In this document: piece after piece, positions 54,998 to 61,999 of the stretch
Layout of the letters: every line of letters starts with the position of its first letter
Position numbering within the stretch: the stretch's first letter is position 1
Source of the DNA: Streptomyces tailanensis
GTDB taxonomy: Bacteria; Actinomycetota; Actinomycetes; Streptomycetales; Streptomycetaceae
Reading direction: 5' to 3'
Length of the DNA: 61,999 nucleotides
Assembly (NCBI RefSeq): GCF_008386495.1
Contig: NZ_VTHJ01000060.1
Location: 1 to 61,999 of the forward strand
Made by a program: the position numbers and the translations under genes
Notes under the pieces: generated by a model
What the model was told of the DNA's origin: nothing
Database searches by the model: none
Seen by the model: the letters and a program-made list of their open reading frames with translations, nothing else

Positions 54998-55848
54998 CGC
55001 TCGCGCTCTCCACGCCGGTCATACGCCGCCGAGTCGCCCGGACGCTCACGTACGTGTCCCTGGTGCTGGCGTCCGTGGTCGTCCTGCTGCCCCTCCTGGT
55101 GGTCCTGCTGACCTCGCTCAAGACCGAACGGCAGATGGCGGACGACAGCGGCGCGCTCACGCTGCCGGGCAATCTCCTGAACTTCGAGAACTACGTGACG
55201 GCGTTCCAGGACGGCGAGATGCTCGCCGCCTTCGGCAACACGGCCTTCATCCTCTTCTTCGCCATCACCGGAACGGTCCTCATCGGCTCGATGGCGGCCT
55301 ACGCCATCGACCGCTTCACGTTCCGCTTCCGCAAGCTGGTCGTGGCACTCTTCCTGGTCGCCACCCTCGTCCCCGGCGTCACCACCCAGGTCGCGACCTT
55401 CCAGATCGTCGACAGCTTCGGCATGTTCGACACCCTCTGGGCCCCGATCGCCCTCTACATGGGCACCGACATCGTCTCGATCTACATCTTCCTGCAGTTC
55501 GTACGGTCGATCCCGATCTCTCTCGACGAGTCCGCCCGCCTCGACGGCGCCAACACCTTCACGATCTACCGGAAGATCATCTTCCCGCTCCTGAAACCCG
55601 CGATCGCCACGGTCGTCATCGTGAAGGGGATCACCGTCTACAACGACTTCTACATCCCCTTCCTCTACATGCCCTCCGACGACCGCGGCGTGATCTCCAC
55701 ATCCCTCTTCCGCTTCAAGGGCCCCTTCGGCGCCCACTGGGAAACGATCTCGGCAGGAGCGGTCCTGGTGATCCTGCCGACCCTGATCGTGTTCCTGGCC
55801 CTGCAGAGGTTCATCTACAACGGCTTCACGAGGGGAGCGACGAAGTAG
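54994..55848 (+). CDS. ABC sugar permease, MalG type
   Basis: 284-aa permease; EAA-type loop ESARLDGANTFTIYRKIIFPLLKPA. ATG 54994 lies within the preceding stop. Completes the mannoside importer; the gap to the convergent RNase D gene is 17 nt, with no clear hairpin. Confidence 0.93.
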   Translation: MTLALSTPVIRRRVARTLTYVSLVLASVVVLLPLLVVLLTSLKTERQMADDSGALTLPGNLLNFENYVTAFQDGEMLAAFGNTAFILFFAITGTVLIGSMAAYAIDRFTFRFRKLVVALFLVATLVPGVTTQVATFQIVDSFGMFDTLWAPIALYMGTDIVSIYIFLQFVRSIPISLDESARLDGANTFTIYRKIIFPLLKPAIATVVIVKGITVYNDFYIPFLYMPSDDRGVISTSLFRFKGPFGAHWETISAGAVLVILPTLIVFLALQRFIYNGFTRGATK

Positions 55849-55865
55849 GGCTCGTCCACGCCCGA

Positions 55866-57161
55866 TCAGGCGTTCTTCGCCACCACCGTCAGCGCCCCCA
55901 CCAGCACCGGCGTGACCAGCTCGACCTGCCAGGCCCGAGCCCCATGCCCGACCAGAGCCTTGGACACCGCCTCGGCGTCGATCGTGCCCGGCGGCTCCCA
56001 GCACACCCGCCGCACGGTGTCCGGCGTGATCAGGTTCTCCTGCGGCATGCTCAACTGCTCGGCCAGCGCCGACACCCCGGCCCGAGCCGCCGACAGCCGA
56101 GCCGCGGCGGCCGGGTCCTTGTCGGCCCAGGCCTTCGGCGGAGGCGGGCCCGTCACGGGCTGCCCATGCGCGGGAAGCGCGGAGTCGGGCAGCGCCTTCG
56201 CCCGGTCCACCGCGGCCTGCCACTGCTCCAGCTGCCGCCGCCCCATCCGATGCCCGAACCCGTTCAACGCGGCCAGCGCGTGCACGTTGCCCGGCAGCGC
56301 CAGTGCCGCCTCCACGACCGCCGCGTCACCGAGCACCTTGCCCGGCGACACGTCCCGCCGCTGCGCGATCCGGTCCCGCGCCTCCCACAGCTCCCGTACG
56401 ACCGCCATCTGCCGCCGGCGCCGTACCTTGTGCATCCCGGACGTGCGACGCCAGGGATCCTTGCGGGGCTCGGCGGGCGGCGCGGTCGCGATCGCGTCGA
56501 ACTCCTGCCGGGCCCATTCGAGCTTGCCCTGCCGGTCCAGCTCCTTCTCCAGGGCGTCGCGCAGATCGACGAGGAGTTCCACGTCGAGGGCGGCGTAGCG
56601 CAGCCACGGCTCGGGCAGGGGGCGGGTCGACCAGTCGACGGCGGAGTGGCCCTTCTCCAGGACGTAGCCGAGGACGCTCTCGACCATCGCGCCGAGGCCG
56701 ACGCGGGGGAAACCGGCGAGCCGTCCGGCCAGCTCGGTGTCGAAGATCCGGGTCGGGACCATGTCTATCTCGCGCAGACAGGGCAGGTCCTGGGTGGCGG
56801 CGTGGAGCACCCACTCCACCTCGGAGAGCGCCTCGCCGAGACCGGAGAGGTCGGGGCAGGCGACGGGGTCGATGAGGGCGGTGCCCGCGCCCTCGCGGCG
56901 CAGCTGCACGAGATAGGCGCGCTGGCCGTAGCGGTACCCGGACGCGCGTTCGGCGTCCACGGCGACGGGGCCGGAGCCGGCGGCGAAGGCGGCGATCACC
57001 TCGGCGAGCGAGGACTCGTCGGCGATCACGGGCGGAATGCCGTCTCGGGGCTCCAGCAAAGGGATCGGCGCCCCCGCTTCAGAAGATCCGCCGTCGTCCG
57101 GAGGGGCGCCTCCGGTGGTTCGCAGGGTGCTGTCTGCTGCGGTCTCTTGGGCGTCGGTCAC
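55866..57161 (-). CDS. rnd: Ribonuclease D-like 3'-5' exonuclease with HRDC domain
   Basis: 431-aa DEDDy exonuclease: Exo I VAVDAERASGYRYGQRAYL (D-x-E), Exo II LHAATQDLPCL (D), Exo III YAALDVELLVDL (Y and D). An HRDC domain follows (VRELWEARDRIAQRRDVSPG) and a second C-terminal helical domain. RNase D trims 3' ends of tRNA and other RNAs. GTG start without a clear Shine-Dalgarno sequence. Downstream of a LuxR-type regulator, separated by a strong terminator. Confidence 0.93.
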   Translation of the reverse strand: MTDAQETAADSTLRTTGGAPPDDGGSSEAGAPIPLLEPRDGIPPVIADESSLAEVIAAFAAGSGPVAVDAERASGYRYGQRAYLVQLRREGAGTALIDPVACPDLSGLGEALSEVEWVLHAATQDLPCLREIDMVPTRIFDTELAGRLAGFPRVGLGAMVESVLGYVLEKGHSAVDWSTRPLPEPWLRYAALDVELLVDLRDALEKELDRQGKLEWARQEFDAIATAPPAEPRKDPWRRTSGMHKVRRRRQMAVVRELWEARDRIAQRRDVSPGKVLGDAAVVEAALALPGNVHALAALNGFGHRMGRRQLEQWQAAVDRAKALPDSALPAHGQPVTGPPPPKAWADKDPAAAARLSAARAGVSALAEQLSMPQENLITPDTVRRVCWEPPGTIDAEAVSKALVGHGARAWQVELVTPVLVGALTVVAKNA

Positions 57162-57186
57162 CTGTCAAGGGTATCTGTGTATGGAC

Positions 57187-57222
57187 AAGGCCCGTCGACG
57201 GAACGTTCCGTCGACGGGCCTT
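57187..57222 (-). terminator. Terminator after the LuxR-type gene (36-bp perfect palindrome)
   Basis: AAGGCCCGTCGACGGAAC directly followed by its exact complement, without a real loop. It lies 71 nt past the LuxR-type stop on its strand. Confidence 0.85.
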
Positions 57223-57293
57223 CAGGGGTCGTAAACCGGTCATGTGTCACACGTGTCAGTGAATGTTCCCGGCGAACCGGAAGGTGCAGAACA

Positions 57294-57953
57294 TCAGTGG
57301 ATGATCCCGGTACGCAGGGCCACCGCCACCATTCCGGCGCGGTCACCGGTGCCGAGCTTGCGGGCGATGCGGGCGAGGTGGCTCTTGACGGTGAGCGCGG
57401 ACAGGCCCATCGAGACGCCGATCGCCTTGTTCGACTGCCCCTCCGCGACCAGGCGCAGCACCTCGACCTCGCGGCCCGACAGCTCCCGGTAGCCGCCCGG
57501 GTGGCTCGGGGCACCCGGGGGGCGGCGGTGCATACGGGCGGCGGAGCCGATGGGGGCGGCGCCGGGGCGGGTGGGCAGTCCGATGTTGGTACGGGTGCCG
57601 GTGACGACGTATCCCTTCACACCGCCCGCGAGGGCGTTGCGTACGGCGCCGATGTCGTCGGCGGCGGAGAGGGCGAGGCCGTTGGGCCACCCCGCCGCGC
57701 GGGTCTCGGAGAGAAGGGTCAGGCCGGAGCCGTCCGGCAGGTGGACATCCGCGACGCAGATGTCGCGGGGGTTGCCGACGCGGGGACGCGCCTCCGCGAT
57801 GGACGAGGCCTCGATGACGTCGCGTACACCGAGAGCCCACAGGTGACGGGTGACGGTCGACCGGACGCGCGGATCGGCCACCACCACCATCGCGGTCGGC
57901 TTGTTCGGACGGTAGGCGACCAGGCTTGCGGGCTGCTCGAGGAGAACGGACAC
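57294..57953 (-). CDS. NarL/LuxR-type regulator with atypical receiver
   Basis: 219-aa protein: receiver-like domain ~18-125 with one candidate phospho-Asp (ICVADVHLPDGSG) but only a single N-terminal acidic residue (VVADPR) and no conserved Lys (GYVVTGTRT). Pro-rich linker, then LuxR HTH ~155-215 (LSGREVEVLRLVAEGQSNKA; LSALTVKSHLARI). GTG start with AGGAGG 5 nt upstream. No kinase nearby: an orphan response regulator of the type conserved in actinomycete chromosomes, perhaps phosphorylation-independent. Confidence 0.88.
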   Translation of the reverse strand: MSVLLEQPASLVAYRPNKPTAMVVVADPRVRSTVTRHLWALGVRDVIEASSIAEARPRVGNPRDICVADVHLPDGSGLTLLSETRAAGWPNGLALSAADDIGAVRNALAGGVKGYVVTGTRTNIGLPTRPGAAPIGSAARMHRRPPGAPSHPGGYRELSGREVEVLRLVAEGQSNKAIGVSMGLSALTVKSHLARIARKLGTGDRAGMVAVALRTGIIH

Positions 57954-58206
57954 CAGGCCTCCTGGGTGCGGGACATGGGGGGCGGTTTCAAGGTCACAGA
58001 GATCTTCGGCATCAAACCCGTGCTCCTTTAGAGAATGATCACGATTTAGTGAGTAACAATCCGGGCAATTCGGACACGCCTTCGATCATTCGAAGATCGA
58101 ACGGTGCCGTTTCACGTCGATACGCGGCCGAAAGTGGCCGTATCGACAAAGAGATGGTTTCGTTCGGGCGTGGCAGCACGGACGGCGTGGCGGCGTACAC
58201 GAAGAA

Positions 58207-58231
58207 GGGCCGTGCTCATGGAGCGCGGCCC
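58207..58231 (-). terminator. DUF3000 terminator
   Basis: GGGCCGTGCTC-atg-GAGCGCGGCCC, an 11-bp stem with one G-T pair, 17 nt past the stop. Confidence 0.7.
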
Positions 58232-58247
58232 GCAGGGGCGGGGGATC

Positions 58248-58919
58248 TCAGCGGGGCTGCGGCCCCCGCCGCTGCGGCAGCGTCACCACCGCGGCGTCCC
58301 CGGGATCGACGGCCGGCGGCAGCCCCGCGATCTGGGCGAGCAGGTCGCACCAGGACGCGAGATGCGCGGCGGTGTCGGGGACGCCGCCCAGGACCTCCCG
58401 GGGCGTCCAGGAGGCCCGGATCTCGATCTGGGAGGCGGCCGGGCGCGTGGACAGACCGCCGAAGTAGTGCGAACTCGCTCGCGTCACCGTGCCGCTCGGT
58501 TCGCCGTACGACAGCCCGCGGGACTGCAGCGCGCCGGTCAGCCAGGACCAGCAGACCTCGGGGAGCAGCGGATCGGCGGCCATCTCGGGCTCCAGCTCGG
58601 CACGGATCAGGGTCACCAGCCGGAACGAGCCCTGCCAGGCGTCGTGGCCCGCCGGGTCGTACAGCAGGACGAGACGGCCGTCGGCCAGATCCTCGTCGCC
58701 CTCGACGACCGCGGCCTCCAGCGCGTACGCGTACGGGGCGAGTCGCTGGGGCGGCCTGGTCGGGTCGATCTCGATCTCCGGCCGCAGCCGGGTGGCCCTC
58801 AGCGCGTCGACGGCGGAGCGGAACGGCAACGGAGCCGTCTCCAACGCATCGCGCTCCCCCTCCTTCGCCTCGTCCATCCCGCCAGCGCCGTCCGACAGTC
58901 GTCCCTGAGCCGCAGCCAT
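58248..58919 (-). CDS. DUF3000 family protein
   Basis: 223-aa cytoplasmic protein of the actinobacterial DUF3000 family (FRSAVDALRATRLRPEIEID; WSWLTGALQSRGLSYGEPSG-TVTRASSHYFGGL; DLLAQIAGLPPAVDPGDAAV). Function unknown; very conserved in place beside hemE and rnd. Start at 58919; an ATG 14 codons later is possible. Divergent from hemE. Confidence 0.85.
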   Translation of the reverse strand: MAAAQGRLSDGAGGMDEAKEGERDALETAPLPFRSAVDALRATRLRPEIEIDPTRPPQRLAPYAYALEAAVVEGDEDLADGRLVLLYDPAGHDAWQGSFRLVTLIRAELEPEMAADPLLPEVCWSWLTGALQSRGLSYGEPSGTVTRASSHYFGGLSTRPAASQIEIRASWTPREVLGGVPDTAAHLASWCDLLAQIAGLPPAVDPGDAAVVTLPQRRGPQPR

Positions 58920-59116
58920 GCCGGAACATTAAGGGGAACTGGCCCTCGGCGCAGGGCAAGACACCCGTGCGCTGGGTCACTGTCGGATCGCGCTCAGCGA
59001 ACGGGGGCCGGGCCGGCCACCGGGGGCGGTGGCCGAAAGCATAGGGGTCCCGGCCTGTCTCTGGTTGTCCACAACCCCGGCCGTCGCTGTCAAGCGGGCG
59101 TGGGAGACTTTGCCTC

Positions 59117-60184
59117 GTGAGTGCCAACGCCAGCCCCTCGGGCCACCAGCCGACCGCCACGTACAACTCCGCCTTCCTCAAGGCGTGCAGGCGCGAGCCC
59201 GTCCCGCACACCCCGGTGTGGTTCATGCGGCAGGCCGGGCGGTCGCTGCCGGAGTACCTGAAGGTGCGCGAAGGCATCCCGATGCTGGAATCGTGCATGC
59301 GGCCCGAGCTGGTCACGGAGATCACCCTCCAGCCGGTCCGCCGGCACCACGTGGACGCGGCGATCTACTTCAGCGACATCGTGGTCCCGCTCAAGGCCAT
59401 CGGCATCGACCTCGACATCAAGCCCGGTGTCGGCCCGGTGGTCGAGAACCCGATCCGCACCCGCGCCGACCTCGCCCAGCTGCGCGACCTGACTCCCGAG
59501 GACGTCTCCTACGTCACCGAGGCGATCAAGCTGCTCACCGCCGAGCTCGGCGAGACCCCGCTCATCGGCTTCGCCGGCGCCCCCTTCACCCTCGCCAGCT
59601 ACCTCGTCGAGGGCGGCCCGTCCCGCACGTACGAGAACGCCAAGGCGATGATGTACGGCGACCCCGAGCTCTGGGCTGACCTCCTCGACCGCCTCGCCGA
59701 GATCACGGCCGTGTTCCTCAAGGTCCAGATCGAGGCGGGCGCCAGCGCCGTCCAGTTGTTCGACTCCTGGGCCGGTGCGCTGGCCCCGTCGGACTACCGC
59801 CGCTCGGTGCTGCCCGCCTCCGCGAAGGTCTTCGACGCCGTCGCCGGGTACGGCGTCCCGCGCATCCACTTCGGCGTCGGCACCGGCGAGTTGCTGGGCC
59901 TCATGGGCGAGGCCGGCGCGGACGTCGTCGGCGTCGACTGGCGCGTCCCGCTCGACGAGGCCGCCCGCCGCGTCGGCCCCGGCAAGGCGCTCCAGGGCAA
60001 CCTCGACCCGACCGTCCTGTTCGCCGGCACGGAGGCCGTCGAGACCAAGACCCGCGAGGTGCTCGACTCGGCCGCCGGCCTGGAGGGCCACGTCTTCAAC
60101 CTCGGCCACGGAGTCCTGCCCTCCACGGACCCGGACGCGCTGACCCGCCTCGTGGAGTACGTCCACACACAGACCGCGCGCTAG
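59117..60184 (+). CDS. hemE: Uroporphyrinogen decarboxylase
   Basis: 355-aa heme-pathway enzyme turning uroporphyrinogen III into coproporphyrinogen III. Signatures PVWFMRQAGRSLPEY (Arg contacts) and GFAGAPFTLASYLVEGG; DIVVPLKAIGIDLDI carries the catalytic Asp region. GTG start with GGGAG 10 nt upstream. An IS1182-type element begins 5 nt after its stop, so its native 3' region and any downstream gene are displaced. Confidence 0.96.
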   Translation: MSANASPSGHQPTATYNSAFLKACRREPVPHTPVWFMRQAGRSLPEYLKVREGIPMLESCMRPELVTEITLQPVRRHHVDAAIYFSDIVVPLKAIGIDLDIKPGVGPVVENPIRTRADLAQLRDLTPEDVSYVTEAIKLLTAELGETPLIGFAGAPFTLASYLVEGGPSRTYENAKAMMYGDPELWADLLDRLAEITAVFLKVQIEAGASAVQLFDSWAGALAPSDYRRSVLPASAKVFDAVAGYGVPRIHFGVGTGELLGLMGEAGADVVGVDWRVPLDEAARRVGPGKALQGNLDPTVLFAGTEAVETKTREVLDSAAGLEGHVFNLGHGVLPSTDPDALTRLVEYVHTQTAR

Positions 60185-60188
60185 ATCC

Positions 60189-61890
60189 TGACTCTGTCGG
60201 GGATCTTGGTGTCGTCTGCTCAGTCTCTGGCGGACCGCCAAGACCTCGGCCGGGGGATCCCGTGCTGGTCCAGGAAGTTCTGGAAGGCGGTCGGCGGCCG
60301 GGACGAAGGTGCTTCTCCGGTCGGTGGCCGTTGGCTGAGGCGCTCGATGTTTGCGGCGATGGCTGTGAACACGTGCTGTAGGTGGGCTTTCTGCTGTCCC
60401 CGGTAGCGGCAGCGGCGCATGCCGTGTCCGTGAGCGAGCTCGTTGATGGTGCCTTCCACTCCAGAGCGGACCGCATAGCGAGCCTGCCATTCGGGTGTCT
60501 GTTGCTCGGCGCGGACTCGGAGTTGCAGGTCACGGAGTTCTCGCGGGGGAAACCCCACGGTTCGGGCGCTGTCGGTGGTGGTCGTGCAGCGGGTGCGGAC
60601 CGGGCAGGGACGGCACTGGCTCTTGGTGAAGGCCGAAGCCGTCGTTCTTGCGGTGCTGGCGGGTGGAGTTGACCAGCAGCGGTCCGGTGACCGTGACCTG
60701 GTGATCGCGGACTGCCTGTTCCAGATGGACCAGGGAGGTGTATCCGCCGTCGACCAGATGCTCGGCGGGCAGCAGCCCGCGGTGCTTCAGCCGGGTGTGG
60801 ATGCCGGGCAGAGCCTTCGCGTCGTAGCTGGTGGCGTCGGTGGTGGCCACATCTGTGATCACGTTGACGCCGTCAGGATCACAGGTCTCGGTGAGATGCG
60901 CGACGAACCCTTTCCAACGGGTGACATGTCCGCGGCGCGCGTAGCGGGCCGTCGGGTCGTAGGGCGAGACGACTGCGACGGCCGAGGGCGGCAGCCCGCC
61001 GTCCTCGGCGGTGCGCCGGCGCAGGCGGCTGGCCCCGTCGCGGTAGTAGTTCTGCACCATAATCTGCCGCAGAGCCTGGACCCGGGGACCGGACAGGCGA
61101 TCCACCCCATGCTCCCCGACGTGCTCCAGCAGCCGGACGGCGTCACCGCCTGTGGCAAGGATCCTGGTCTTGGGTCGGGTGGGGTTCTTGCCCAGACGGA
61201 CCGGACGGCCGTAGCGGCGCCCCCACTCCTCGTCGACCAGGCCGGCCAGCAGGCGCGGAGCTGTGCCGGCCAGCTCTTCCAGCGCGGCGCGGACGGCCTC
61301 GGTGACCAGTTCCAGCCGGGTCAGGTCGCGCACCGCGGCCAGGACGTGGGTGGAGTCCGTGCGCTGGGTGGTGCGCTCGCGGACGAGACCGGCCTCCTTC
61401 AGGCGCGCGAGTGCGAGGTCGAGGAGACGGTCGGCTCGGCCGCCCTCGGCGAGACGCTCGCGGAAGTCGGCCAGCACGCTGTGGTGGAAGCCGGGATCGT
61501 CCAGTTCCATGGCCAGCGCGTACTTGAAATCGATGCGGCAGCGAACCGCCTCCGCCGCCTGCCGGTCCGACAGACCGAGCAGGAACTGCAGCACACAGAC
61601 GGTGGCCAGCTGGGCGGGCGAGAGCCCCGGGCGGCCGTCGCGCGGGTACCAGTCGGCGAAGTCCTCGTCACGCCACAGCCCGCCCAGGTGGTCTCTCACC
61701 CACGTCGCCGTCGTACCGCCCGGGTTGCTCGCCCGCGCCACCTGCACGGTCAAAGAAGGGACTTGCTCACCAGAACGGGCGTGGAGCGACAACGGGCACC
61801 TCGACAACTGCATCGGTCCTTGAACAGAGCCGAGCATGCCCGTTGATCATGCTGCCCCGCCGGGGATCCTCAAGATCCCCGACAGAGTCA
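60189..61890 (-). mobile_element. IS1182-family insertion sequence (1,702 bp)
   Basis: Perfect 20-bp terminal inverted repeats: TGACTCTGTCGGGGATCTTG at 60189-60208 and its complement at 61871-61890. The right end has an extra inner hairpin (GGGGATC-ctcaa-GATCCCC). No longer target duplication than CC on both sides is visible. It carries one transposase gene, broken by a frameshift. Confidence 0.85.
60220..61837 (-). pseudogene. IS1182-family transposase, frameshifted
   Basis: The 5' part (435 codons) begins MLGSVQGPMQLSRCPLSL and includes DFKYALAMELDDPGFHHSV, TQRTDSTHVLAAV (first catalytic Asp), and EHLVDGGYTSLVHL (second Asp). At about 60631-60642 one extra base shifts the frame: KNDGFG-LHQEPVPS should read KNDGF-AFTKSQCRPCPVRT. 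The true C-terminal part continues in the other frame from 60558 to 60220 (GFPPRELRDLQLRVRAEQQT; YAVRSGVEGTINELAHGHGM, catalytic Glu). A full-length enzyme would need repair or ribosomal frameshifting. Confidence 0.85.
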
Positions 61891-61933
61891 CCCGTGGTTA
61901 CCTAGACCGGCCGGCCCTGACCGCCGAGCGCTT

Positions 61934-61999
61934 GTCGGGTAGCCGGAGCCCGTCGCCGGGCCCCGGCCCCCTCAGAACCGTGCATGCCGGTTTCCCGGC
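61934..61999 (-). ncRNA. Group II intron 3' end (part of domain V, domain VI), cut by the window edge
   Basis: On the minus strand the window opens inside a domain V: GCCGG-GAAA-CCGGC hairpin, then ATGCACGGTTC. The 16 nt after the GAAA tetraloop equal the 34-nt domain V consensus in length and end in its ACGGTTC. A 7-nt linker leads to a domain VI hairpin (GCCGG-g-GCCCG-gcga-CGGGC-t-CCGGC, GNRA loop) and the end TACCCGAC, a typical group IIC-like 3' terminus. The 3' exon would begin at 61933. The other nine nt of domain V and the reverse-transcriptase ORF should lie beyond the right edge. Nothing else is seen in 61891-61933. Confidence 0.7.

Noticed and set aside
60530..60660. Programmed ribosomal frameshifting in the IS1182 transposase
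   Set aside because: There is no slippery heptamer with a downstream stem at the junction, and this family normally has a single ORF, so a simple insertion is more likely.

Overview
The window looks like chromosomal DNA of a Streptomyces (or a close relative). GC content is very high with G/C-rich third positions, GTG starts are frequent, and several typical actinomycete genes are present: DUF3000, an AA10 LPMO with a CBM2, a ROK regulator beside sugar ABC genes, and Stealth proteins. From memory, the order ngcEFG - rok7B7 - xylFGH - dxs - APC permease - fadBA - rnd - hemE matches the Streptomyces coelicolor SCO5998-SCO6031 neighbourhood. I could not run an alignment to confirm this.

Layout. 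0.3-7.2 kb: a TRAP-TAXI uptake module with a fused permease and two TAXI binding lipoproteins, split by a divergent two-component system. 7.3-8.5 kb: a patch of broken genes (dehydratase tail, IS481 scrap, frameshifted integrase). 8.6-14 kb: an HTH-MurA fusion, a small DUF4236 gene, a GNAT scrap and aconitase. 14-17.6 kb: a second two-component system, an SRPBCC protein and an SMI1/KNR4 protein. 17.7-19.1 kb: a cellulose-type LPMO behind a perfect CebR box. 19.3-28.5 kb: N-acetylglucosamine/chitobiose uptake genes (ngcEFG), the ROK regulator and xylose uptake genes (xylFGH). 28.6-34.5 kb: dxs, an amino-acid permease, a GT-C glycosyltransferase and an NYN protein. 34.5-45.5 kb: a cell-surface glycan block with an LCP ligase, galE, a propeller-like protein, two Stealth phosphotransferases (one fused to a GT4) and an SGNH esterase. 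45.5-48.9 kb: fadBA beta-oxidation. 49-55.9 kb: a beta-mannoside module with a LacI regulator, a GH2 and an ABC transporter. 56-60.2 kb: RNase D, a LuxR-type regulator, DUF3000 and hemE. 60.2-62 kb: a frameshifted IS1182-family element and the 3' end of a group II intron.

How it works together. Much of the window deals with plant and fungal polymer sugars: an LPMO (cellulose), ngc (chitin), xyl (xylan) and a GH2/ABC set (mannan). Visible operators or candidates are a CebR box, a DasR-like site and a LacI-type palindrome. Neither the ngc nor the mannoside operon encodes its own ATPase, so both probably share MsiK.

The most novel-looking points are: (i) the galE/Stealth/GT4-Stealth/SGNH/LCP block as a candidate phosphoglycan pathway; (ii) a shared 16-bp operator architecture in front of the HTH-MurA gene and the aconitase gene; (iii) a Pro/Thr-rich ORF bridging ngcF and ngcG by start/stop overlaps at both ends; and (iv) mobile-element relics, including an IS200/IS605-like structured end inside the TRAP operon and group II intron domains V/VI at the right edge.
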